Source: CAXXOZ01 sp963676435 (GTDB lineage Bacteria > Bacillota > Clostridia > Lachnospirales > Lachnospiraceae). From it: 64,000 nt of DNA. The notes below the pieces were generated by a model. That model was not told where the DNA came from. It saw only the letters and a program-made list of their open reading frames with translations, and did not search any database. How positions within the stretch are numbered: the first letter of the stretch is position 1; each line of letters opens with the position of its first letter. Location: positions 1-64,000 of the forward strand of contig CAXXOZ010000022.1 of assembly GCA_963676435.2 (NCBI GenBank), read 5' to 3'. The position numbers were made by a program, and so were the translations under genes. Positions 7,653 to 15,659 of the stretch are shown piece after piece.

Positions 7653-9950
7653 TTAAAATAAATAAAACACATGCCCTCCCTTTCTATTATATGTATGGTA
7701 ATGCCAATAGTACCCCAAAACATAGTCCTTACCTTTATCTATTTCAGGAAATAGTTTTTTATTATTGTTTCCTCCCGCTGCTCGCGCAACAGCAATTGCT
7801 TGATATGAAAATACTGTAAAAACATTTCTACCAGCCTTAACTTCTTTAACTGCTTGGCTATAATTTATAGCTCTCCCAATATCTACATATCCTTTTTTAA
7901 TTGTTGCTGTCCAATATTTATTTTTTGAATTTTTTGTTATTGTGAGTCTTATTTTTGCAGCAGCTTTCAAAGCTGCTTTTGTATTCATCTGAACAGCTTT
8001 GCTCAATATCCAACTAAAACTATCCCCAACCTGGTTACATAGGCTTCTCCATGACTCTTGAAATTGAGGAGTTACTAAATATGTCCACGCTACTAAGGCA
8101 AGTGCAATAAGCCCCCAGAACAACAAATCATCAACAATGGCTATGTATCCTGTAGGATCTTGATAATTAATTGGATTATTATTACAATATGAAAAAGGAT
8201 TTTCTAGGTTTTCTGAATGTTCATCCACCTGACTATTTGATAATATACTTGGCTCATCTACACTTACAAATCTTCCAACCTCAGCATCATAATATCTACT
8301 CTGAAGATAGTATAACCCAGTCTCTGTATCCTCGTAATATCCTCTATACCTCATAGGGTTTAGAACACCAAGTGTAGTTGCTAAACTACCACTTATACTC
8401 TCTACTTTGCCCCATGCATCATAGGAATAATATACAACTGAATTTCCTTCCATGTCAATGATTTCTATTACATCACCCTGAGCATTTTTTACATAAAGAT
8501 ATTCTGTTCCATTTACATTTATCCCTGTAATATTTCCGTTCTTATCATATCTAAAATATAAAAGATTTGTTCCATCATTCTGGCTTGTTATCTGACCGTT
8601 TATGGTTGTATATGTTGTTGTAACTCCATTAACAGTCTTTGAAGTTCTGATTCCTGCTTCATCATATTTAAAGGAAATATAAGTAGTTCCATCACTCATC
8701 TCAGATAGTCTTCTGCCATCAACCCAAGACATAGTCCATCCCAAGTAACTCAGTGGGTTTCCTAATGCATCATATTCTATAATCATTCCATTATATGATG
8801 TTAGCTGGTCTTTAAAATCGCTGTTCTCGTATAAATAAATGGTTGTATCAACAGGTGTAAGGCCATCAAGACTTTCTGTTGTGTATTCATAAACAGATTT
8901 TAAAAGAATGTTCCCTGATCCATCATATGAATAAGTTACAGTCATGTTATTTTCGGCATCATCTACTCTGATGAGCTCATCTTTTATGTCATAGTAATAA
9001 TGGTAAGTCGTAACACCGTTTATGGTTACATATTCTATGTTTCCGTAGTAATCGTAATCGTAGGTTATTTCATTTGTACCTTTAGATGTTATGTTTTCAA
9101 TCTTTATTATTTTACCATCTGTACTGTATGTATATCTGGTTGTTAAAATTGTTCCATTTATGTCTGATATACTTTCCTCGGTAATGTTATCATCTGAATC
9201 AGATATAAAAGATTTAACATAAACCTCTAGGTCGTTATATGTAAAACTGTCCGATGTGTCATCAATGTTTGTCGTTCTGCCAAAACTTGTACCATCAACA
9301 GTATCTGTAAATACCTTTGAATCCTCAGATATTGTATATGTATATATAACTTCCTGAGTATTATCATTAGTTATAGTTACTGTTGTAGAACCGTCTTCGT
9401 TACTTACATAAGTTGTAGTAACATTTTCAGCCTTGTCATGTTTTGATAAAAGATTACTTTCTTCATCGTATAAATAAGTATACCTTAATACATCATTTAT
9501 GGACATACTGATAAGATTGCCTTCTGTATCATAAACGTATGATATAACTGTTTCGTTTGCATATGTAACGCTACTAAGAAGGTTATTTTCATCTTCTGTG
9601 TATACATATGAAGCAAGTGTATTACCAGAAACTTTAACCTCTGTAACATTTCCTTCATCACTTATAATTTCATATTCACCAACTATTGTTTTTAATAATT
9701 TACCTGTTAGGGAGTCATAGATATATCTAATCCCTGCTTCAGTGTCTGAATATATATCCTGAATCGCTATGCCATTTATATCTGTAATAAGTCCATCTTC
9801 TAAAGAATCATATTCTCCAGGAGATACTTTTTGAATCAGATTCCCAGAAGAATCATAAATCCATCTGGTTATCCTAACTCCCGAATCCAGGTCATTAACT
9901 GTCTGTTTTAACTTATTACCCAGTGAATCATATAGGTATGTATATGACAA
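7653..9950 (-). CDS. RHS C-terminal half: YD repeats, core and His-rich toxin tip (open segment)
   Basis: 765 residues counted from a TTG that is just part of the continuing frame after the TAA at 9971-9969. YD repeats fill residues 1 to about 500. The RHS-associated core ends at GRFVSVDEPS, followed by NNPINYQDPTGY. Next comes a hydrophobic stretch (LLFWGLIALALVAWTYLV), possibly for membrane passage, and a tip ending with GYYWHYHTYNRKGGHVFYLF. The clustered His residues suggest a metal-dependent or HxH-type nuclease, but I do not recognise the family. Alone it lacks an export signal and a ribosome site. Confidence 0.65.
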   Translation of the reverse strand: MSYTYLYDSLGNKLKQTVNDLDSGVRITRWIYDSSGNLIQKVSPGEYDSLEDGLITDINGIAIQDIYSDTEAGIRYIYDSLTGKLLKTIVGEYEIISDEGNVTEVKVSGNTLASYVYTEDENNLLSSVTYANETVISYVYDTEGNLISMSINDVLRYTYLYDEESNLLSKHDKAENVTTTYVSNEDGSTTVTITNDNTQEVIYTYTISEDSKVFTDTVDGTSFGRTTNIDDTSDSFTYNDLEVYVKSFISDSDDNITEESISDINGTILTTRYTYSTDGKIIKIENITSKGTNEITYDYDYYGNIEYVTINGVTTYHYYYDIKDELIRVDDAENNMTVTYSYDGSGNILLKSVYEYTTESLDGLTPVDTTIYLYENSDFKDQLTSYNGMIIEYDALGNPLSYLGWTMSWVDGRRLSEMSDGTTYISFKYDEAGIRTSKTVNGVTTTYTTINGQITSQNDGTNLLYFRYDKNGNITGINVNGTEYLYVKNAQGDVIEIIDMEGNSVVYYSYDAWGKVESISGSLATTLGVLNPMRYRGYYEDTETGLYYLQSRYYDAEVGRFVSVDEPSILSNSQVDEHSENLENPFSYCNNNPINYQDPTGYIAIVDDLLFWGLIALALVAWTYLVTPQFQESWRSLCNQVGDSFSWILSKAVQMNTKAALKAAAKIRLTITKNSKNKYWTATIKKGYVDIGRAINYSQAVKEVKAGRNVFTVFSYQAIAVARAAGGNNNKKLFPEIDKGKDYVLGYYWHYHTYNRKGGHVFYLF

Positions 9951-9968
9951 GCCACCGATAAGGCTTTC

Positions 9969-12728
9969 TTATAACTCAAAACCTATTATATTATGAGTAT
10001 AGTCAGTCTCTGTAACATCGCCTTTAAGATTTTCAATGCTTATATGACTTACATATCCATTTGAATCATATGTATATGTAGTGACCGTTCCGTCATTGTC
10101 TGTTTGAGTTTTAAGTAATCCATTTCCATAGTATGTATAATTAACTATTTCATCGATCTCACCTTTTACATTATTTTCACTAACAACATTTCCATTAATG
10201 TCATATACAGTTGTTATGTAGGAAAATTCGCTTGTATAGCTAGCTCCATCTTCTGCATATTCTCTAGTTTCTTTTGTATAAACTCTCTGATTTATATCGC
10301 TAGAATCAGAAAAATAAGTCAAATCATATGTCTCTAATCCTGTAACATTTCCTTCTATATCTTTTGTTTCAACACTTGTAATATTTCCGTACTGATCGTA
10401 TTCATATGTAGTAATGTTACCGCTTGAATCTATTTCCTCTAAAATGTCACCATTAAAAGCTGCATACTTTGTCGTAGTTCCACTTTCATCTGTTACTATA
10501 TTTCCATAGTTATCATAGATGATAAGAGATTCCCCATCACTTATTACCTGATTGCCATAAGAATCAAGATAATAGCTATATGTAGTTGTCTCATCGTTAT
10601 TTATCACATCAACTATTCTACAGCTTGAATCATATGTCACGGAATCTATAATATTTCCATATGAATCTTTAACTGATTCTAAAAGGCCTTCGCTGTTATA
10701 CACATACTGATTTATAAGAACCCCTGACGTAGAATAAATACTATCAAGCTTATTTCCATTATATGTATATGTAACACTTCTACCAGCTGGATCAGTAATT
10801 GATGTTATATTTCCATTGGTATAACCAATGTTATAAGTTCTTTCTACGCTGTCTGTGATCTGGGTTGGATATCCATTTGTATCCACTGTTATAGTTACAG
10901 TATTTTCGTTTAAATCTGAAATTTCAGTCAGGTATCCACCATCATTAAATTTATATATGTTATATCCTGTATCTAAAGTATATTCTAATCCGTCATAAGT
11001 TAAGGTATCTCTTGTATCAATACCTGTATAGATTCCATCTGCGACATTAAAAAATTCTTTATCTCCTCCCGGCAATGTGACCATGGTAACATTTTCAGGA
11101 CTGGTTAACGTTTCTATTTTTCCAAAGAAACTAAAGCTCCAACCTGTTCCGAAAGGTCCACTAGAAGTGTTTGTTGAATCATAGTTCCTATCAAAACTTA
11201 TAGTATTTCCTATATCATCAACAGATAAATCTGTCTGACTATATTTATATCCACCTGATACATAGGTTAGACCTAAATCGTCAACCTGAATTATATAAAC
11301 ACTGGCATTTCCATCCATGTCTTCAACATAAACTGAGTATAAACCACTTCTTGTAGCTCTAAATTTACTACCATCAAATGAGTTTCCATTCTCATTAAAA
11401 TAGTCTAAATCCCATTCGCCATATGCCCATTTAAAAGCATCAGGATTCACTCCACTATTATCATCAGAATATGTTAAAAATACATCAGTTGCCAAAATTT
11501 GGCTGTCTGAGTCAATAGAATCTATCACCGGAGCTGTTATATCGTAGGTAAATATCTCTTCAGAAAAATTTGTTTCAACACCATCTAAATCAACTGCTGT
11601 TATTTTATATGCTGAAGCCAAGTTATCATATAAAACATCCTCATATTCTTCTGTATCGCTATTTCCTATATATGTTCCATTTCTATATATTTTATAGTAA
11701 TCCACTACCCCTGATTGGGCATCCCAAACTAGGGTAACGCTACTATGACTTTGGTTTGTAATAATAGGATTTTGTGGTATTAATACTGCCTCTGGAGTAA
11801 CATATTGAACCTCCGTAATACTACTACTACCACTTGCATTTACTGAGCTTACACCTAATGTATAAGTAGTATCTGGTGTCAACCCCGAAAATCTATAGTT
11901 TGTATCCGTAATACCACTTGTAACCAAAGTACCATTCTTATAAATCTTATAAGACGTTGCTCCTGTTACAGGTGACCAATTAAGTGTACCTGATGTCTGA
12001 GTAGACTCATCAACATACAGCCCTGTTGAAGTTTCAGGAGGAGTAAGCTTTGTTACCGCACTGCTTGTCCCAACTACATAATTGGATGTTTTTCTAGCTT
12101 TTATCTTAATTTTATATGATGTGTTTGGAGTAAGGCCAGTAATGGTTTTTGTATTTGTTGTTCCACTACTTCCAAATGCTGTCCATGTACTACCATTGTC
12201 TTTTGAATAATACCAACTATCACATGTTGTATTTGCAGTTCCTTTTACTGTTATACTATTTGATGTAACCCCTGTTACTGTAGTTGTAATAGTAGGTGCC
12301 GTTCTGTCTAGAGTATCTAAAACTGCTGTACTTGAAGTCGACATGGTTGAATAAAAAGTTCCCGATAAAGTTGCATTAATTCCAAAACTGACACTAATTG
12401 GAACAGATAAGCTTCCATTGCTTGTATGTGTAACAGTTGTTGAAAAACTTCCTAAATATGTTGTAACCCCACCACTGTTTTGAATTCCTGCTGTGTATGA
12501 TGAACTTTTCGATGCAGAACCAATTTTTATTGTTAGGGGCTTTGCTGCAGATACATATAAGCTATAACCTGCCTTTTGTACTAAATATGCTTTTGCTGTT
12601 ACTATAGAAGTATTTGTTTTAGGATTCTGGCTTGACTCTGACCATACAACCTTCAAACTATAACCTGTATTTATGGTTCCGCCTGTCCATGATCCACTTG
12701 CTGCACTGACATCTTGATAACTTAGCAT
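9969..12728 (-). CDS. RHS N-terminal half: phage-tail-like domain, FN3 domains and first YD repeats (open segment)
   Basis: 919 residues if counted from the ATG at 12728, but an in-frame TAA sits two codons upstream and the true start is at 12800. Residues 10 to about 140 (GSWTGGTINTGYSLKVVWSE onward) resemble a Ser/Thr-rich domain of phage minor tail proteins (DUF859-like, tentative). Three fibronectin type III domains follow at about 145-230, 232-313 and 318-395, each with the typical W and Y positions, then a short Ig-like part and RHS/YD repeats to the end. The frame stops at TAA 9971-9969 and resumes in the same frame. Confidence 0.65.
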   Translation of the reverse strand: MLSYQDVSAASGSWTGGTINTGYSLKVVWSESSQNPKTNTSIVTAKAYLVQKAGYSLYVSAAKPLTIKIGSASKSSSYTAGIQNSGGVTTYLGSFSTTVTHTSNGSLSVPISVSFGINATLSGTFYSTMSTSSTAVLDTLDRTAPTITTTVTGVTSNSITVKGTANTTCDSWYYSKDNGSTWTAFGSSGTTNTKTITGLTPNTSYKIKIKARKTSNYVVGTSSAVTKLTPPETSTGLYVDESTQTSGTLNWSPVTGATSYKIYKNGTLVTSGITDTNYRFSGLTPDTTYTLGVSSVNASGSSSITEVQYVTPEAVLIPQNPIITNQSHSSVTLVWDAQSGVVDYYKIYRNGTYIGNSDTEEYEDVLYDNLASAYKITAVDLDGVETNFSEEIFTYDITAPVIDSIDSDSQILATDVFLTYSDDNSGVNPDAFKWAYGEWDLDYFNENGNSFDGSKFRATRSGLYSVYVEDMDGNASVYIIQVDDLGLTYVSGGYKYSQTDLSVDDIGNTISFDRNYDSTNTSSGPFGTGWSFSFFGKIETLTSPENVTMVTLPGGDKEFFNVADGIYTGIDTRDTLTYDGLEYTLDTGYNIYKFNDGGYLTEISDLNENTVTITVDTNGYPTQITDSVERTYNIGYTNGNITSITDPAGRSVTYTYNGNKLDSIYSTSGVLINQYVYNSEGLLESVKDSYGNIIDSVTYDSSCRIVDVINNDETTTYSYYLDSYGNQVISDGESLIIYDNYGNIVTDESGTTTKYAAFNGDILEEIDSSGNITTYEYDQYGNITSVETKDIEGNVTGLETYDLTYFSDSSDINQRVYTKETREYAEDGASYTSEFSYITTVYDINGNVVSENNVKGEIDEIVNYTYYGNGLLKTQTDNDGTVTTYTYDSNGYVSHISIENLKGDVTETDYTHNIIGFEL

Positions 12729-12800
12729 TACTTACTCAGTGGCTATAAACACAAACAAAACAAAGGATATGACTCTTTTGAGTATTTTTTTGATTTTCAT

Positions 12801-13378
12801 TTATTTACCAAATAATATCTTGATCCTTTCTCTCTTTATTAAAATCTTAAATACATCTTTTATTTATCTCTTCGTTTATGACTTTATGAATCATCTTCAA
12901 AAAAATGTAATATTCCCTTCATTTTCATAATCCTCCTGAATCAGATTTGGTACTATTTGCAAATAAAATTTTGCATAAAAAAATTGCAATGTAAAAACAT
13001 TGCAACCGAACCATCATAATAATTTGATTTTTTATACTGCAAAAATTCACGTCAACAAATCATTTTAGACTTCAAGCTTTGCGTCACTAAGTTTCCCGAG
13101 TTTTGCCATAATTATTAACTATTGTAGATTATATTTGATAATTCACAATAATACAATACTTTTTACTATTTTCGTGTTTATTTACATATTTATATATTCG
13201 TTTTTAACTATTTTGATTTATTATTGATTATTTATTTGTATATTTATATGTTTTCTGAAATCTATTGTGTCTATTTTGTATAGTTTTTGTTGATTTAATT
13301 GTGTATTAAGTATACTTCATCCTTTGATTTTATATACACAATTTTGTATTTCGGCTATATTTTCTTGAATCAATAAAA
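12801..13378. other. Gene-free region upstream of rhs
   Basis: About 580 bases, very AT-rich. Besides the terminator at 12977-13005 it holds, on the minus strand, a strong ribosome site (CAGGAGG, 12938-12932) in front of a 14-codon frame MKMKGILHFFEDDS (12928-12884), possibly a leader peptide. I see no convincing consensus promoter for rhs and no other gene in 13006-13378. Confidence 0.5.
12977..13005 (-). terminator. Intrinsic terminator in the rhs upstream region
   Basis: Minus strand: perfect 8-bp stem TTGCAATG/CATTGCAA (13005-12998 with 12991-12984), 6-base loop, then seven T. It lies 177 bases upstream of the rhs start, so either it ends a lost upstream gene or it is an attenuator in the rhs leader. 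Confidence 0.75.
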
Positions 13379-13440
13379 GCCAGACAAGGATGTCTGGCTT
13401 AGCTCCACTGGGCACGGATGCCCTTTTGGAGCGACCCGTA
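13379..13440. repeat. Structured repeat element, copy A
   Basis: Plus-strand reading: hairpin 1 GCCAGACA-AGGA-TGTCTGGC (13379-13398), then an outer stem GCTCCA/TGGAGC (13402-13407 with 13427-13432) enclosing hairpin 2 GGGCA-CGGA-TGCCC (13410-13423), then GACCCGTA. On the minus strand hairpin 1 is followed by CTTTTATTG, a possible terminator. Copies B (13670) and C (53712) share loops and tail. Confidence 0.8.
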
Positions 13441-13669
13441 ACCCTATAAAAATTTCATCCATATAGATTTAAACTCAAAGAAGTGATAGTTGAGAAAATC
13501 CCTTCTCTACATGTCTTCATATATTTGGTTTTTCGATTTCGCGCGCATGCTTTTTGCGCGTCTGAGAAAATCCCTTCTCTACACGCTCTATATGTCTTAA
13601 TATATTTGATTTTTCGATATCTAGAACTGACTATGAGTTTTGCTATATGGATTATTTTACATAGGGAAA
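13439..13669. repeat. Repeat-rich spacer between structured elements A and B
   Basis: The 60 bases after copy A (13439-13498) recur after copy B (13731-13789) with a few changes. In between, a unit of about 50 bases (13491-13540) recurs at 13563-13620 with a 9-base insertion; each has the short hairpin GAGAA-AATCCC-TTCTC and ends in TTTTTCGAT. A CGCGC/GCGCG hairpin separates them. The possible reading frames here are repeats of repeats and not credible genes. Confidence 0.7.
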
Positions 13670-13732
13670 GCCAGACAAGGATGTCTGGCTTAGCTCCAAT
13701 TGGGCACGGATGCCCTTTTGGAGCGACCCGTA
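13670..13732. repeat. Structured repeat element, copy B
   Basis: Same fold as copy A with near-identical sequence: hairpin 1 at 13670-13689, hairpin 2 with its outer stem GCTCCA/TGGAGC, and GACCCGTA ending at 13732. It sits about 70 bases beyond the stop of the ABC exporter operon on the minus strand, as expected of a 3'-end element. Confidence 0.8.
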
Positions 13733-13799
13733 ACCTATAAAAATTTCGTCCATATAGCTTAAAACTCAAGGAAGTGATAGTTGAGAAAAATTAAATATC

Positions 13800-15659
13800 T
13801 TAAGAAAGTTCAAAAGCCCCAGTATACAACTGATAATACTTACCCCTCTCTTTTATAAGTGAATCATGACTTCCTTTTTCTATTATTTCACCATTTTCTA
13901 ACACCATAATCACATCTGAATTTTTTACTGTTGAAAGTCTATGAGCAATTACAAAAACTGTTCTACCTTTCATCAGCTTATCCATACCTTCCTGAACTAT
14001 ACTTTCTGTTCGGGTATCTATACTTGATGTTGCTTCATCCAAAACAAGTACTGGCGGATCTGCAACTGCTGCTCTGGCAATTGAAAGTAACTGTCTCTGA
14101 CCTTGGGACAAGTTTGAACCATCACCTGTTAAAACTGTATTATATCCATGAGGAAGGTGTTTTATAAATACTTCAGCATTTGATAACTTAGCCGCTTCCA
14201 TTACCTCTTCATCTGTCGCATCTAATTTACCATATCTAATGTTTTCCATTATAGTTCCTGTAAAAAGGTTTGTATCCTGTAAAACCATTCCTAATGATTT
14301 TCTTAACTCATCTTTTTTAATATTATTGATATCTATTCCATCATATTTGATAGTTCCATCTTTTACATCATAAAATCTGTTTATAAGATTTGTTATGGTT
14401 GTCTTTCCTGCTCCAGTAGCACCAACAAAGGCAATCTTTTGGCCAGGGTTCGCAAAAATATCTATATTCTTTAAAACCGTTTTTTCTTCATTGTATCCAA
14501 AAGTCAAATCATCAATTAATACATCACCTTTTAACTCTACATAATCATGACCACCTGATTCATTCGGAACTTTCCAAGCCCATAATCCAGTTCTTTCATT
14601 GTGTTCGATTAATTCACCATCGTCATTTTTCTTGACATTTGATAATGTAATGTATCCACTATCTTTTTCCTCTTCCTGCTCGATTAATTCGAAAATTCTA
14701 GCTGCACCTGCAAGAGCCATAATAATTGCATTTGCCTGTTGAGATATAAATGAAACCGGCATTGAAAAACTCTTTGTAAGCTGTAAAAATGCTGCTAAAC
14801 CACCTAGTGTGAATCCCCACACGCTATTTATAGCTAAAATAGATCCAACTCCTGCAACTAGCGCAAACATAACGTTCGCAAGATTGATCATAATAGGCAT
14901 CATAATGTTCGCTATACTATGTGCCTTATTTGCACTTACATATAACTTGTCATTCATTTCATTGAAATGATCAAATGACTCTTCTTCATGGCAAAAAACC
15001 TTTACTACCTTTTGCCCATCCATTATTTCTTCTATATAACCATTTACAGCGCCCAAATCTTTTTGCTGTTTCAAGAAGTATTTACCACTTTTACCTCCCA
15101 ATACTCTGGCAAGCCAGAATATGATAACTACCATTACAACTACAACACCTGTTAATGGTAGATTTATTACCAACATAGAAGATATTGTTCCAACTATAAT
15201 GATAACTGAAGTTAAAAGCTGTGGTAAACTCTGACTTATCATCTGCCTTAGAGTATCAGTATCATTTGTATATGTACTCATGATATCCCCATGAGATGTT
15301 GTATCAAAAAACTTAATTGGAAGTTTTTCCATATGCTCAAACATATCGTCTCTTATCTGTTTTGATACACCCTGAGTTATATTAATCATCAGTCTTGTAA
15401 ACAAATAATTTGTAAGTACACCTGCTAAAAATACACATCCTAGCATAAATAATGCCTGTGCTAGTGAGGATGAGTTAAAATTACTTATCCCTATATAAGG
15501 GGTAATATATCTATCAACAAGTGTTTTAATAAACACACTACTAACCACATTCACGCCAGAACTAAAAAGTATAGATAAAACAATGATATAAAATTGTAGT
15601 TTATACCCTCTATATATATAACCAATTATTTTTGCAAAATTCTTAAGCGGATTTTTCAT
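13800..15659 (-). CDS. ABC exporter half-transporter with consensus ATPase site (BmrD/LmrD-like)
   Basis: 619 residues from the ATG at 15659, chosen because AAAGGGG lies 9 bases upstream; earlier Met codons lie further inside the upstream gene. Six membrane helices (about 1-320) precede an ATPase domain with Walker A GATGAGKTT, signature LSQGQ and Walker B VLVLDEATSSID with the catalytic Glu. It overlaps the end of the partner gene by 17 bases, so the two are coupled and probably form a heterodimer. The MarR gene upstream points to drug or toxic-compound export. About 70 extra residues sit between the membrane part and the ATPase (ERTGLWAWKVPNESGGHDYV), as in BmrD-type subunits. Confidence 0.9.
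   Translation of the reverse strand: MKNPLKNFAKIIGYIYRGYKLQFYIIVLSILFSSGVNVVSSVFIKTLVDRYITPYIGISNFNSSSLAQALFMLGCVFLAGVLTNYLFTRLMINITQGVSKQIRDDMFEHMEKLPIKFFDTTSHGDIMSTYTNDTDTLRQMISQSLPQLLTSVIIIVGTISSMLVINLPLTGVVVVMVVIIFWLARVLGGKSGKYFLKQQKDLGAVNGYIEEIMDGQKVVKVFCHEEESFDHFNEMNDKLYVSANKAHSIANIMMPIMINLANVMFALVAGVGSILAINSVWGFTLGGLAAFLQLTKSFSMPVSFISQQANAIIMALAGAARIFELIEQEEEKDSGYITLSNVKKNDDGELIEHNERTGLWAWKVPNESGGHDYVELKGDVLIDDLTFGYNEEKTVLKNIDIFANPGQKIAFVGATGAGKTTITNLINRFYDVKDGTIKYDGIDINNIKKDELRKSLGMVLQDTNLFTGTIMENIRYGKLDATDEEVMEAAKLSNAEVFIKHLPHGYNTVLTGDGSNLSQGQRQLLSIARAAVADPPVLVLDEATSSIDTRTESIVQEGMDKLMKGRTVFVIAHRLSTVKNSDVIMVLENGEIIEKGSHDSLIKERGKYYQLYTGAFELS

Larger units (their letters stand above)
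7653..12800 (-). pseudogene. Main rhs polymorphic-toxin gene, interrupted by two in-frame TAA codons
   Basis: One frame of 1716 codons runs from an ATG at 12800 to the stop at 7653, broken only by TAA at 12734-12732 (codon 23) and TAA at 9971-9969. Before the first TAA lies a clear Sec signal start (MKIKKILKRVISFVLFVFIA); after it comes VMLSYQDVSA and ASG, a plausible signal-peptidase site. Conceptual product: signal peptide, phage-tail-like domain, three FN3 domains, RHS/YD repeats, RHS core, hydrophobic segment and His-rich tip. There are no frameshifts, so the damage is recent or reversible. The ribosome site at 12800 is weak. Whether any readthrough product is made cannot be told from sequence. 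Confidence 0.75.

Noticed and set aside
4383..12734. TAA reassigned to an amino acid in this organism
   Set aside because: TAA is the normal stop in many intact genes here (for example nearby hipB-like and guaB-region genes), so the three TAA in rhs copies are mutations or local readthrough.
12739..12930. 63-codon hydrophobic plus-strand frame upstream of rhs
   Set aside because: It is the antisense of the rhs signal peptide and leader; no ribosome site.
13455..13769. 104-codon minus-strand frame (and an 85-codon plus-strand frame) in the repeat region
   Set aside because: Built from the duplicated structured elements and hairpin repeats, no ribosome site, no protein-like composition; both strands are open only by chance.
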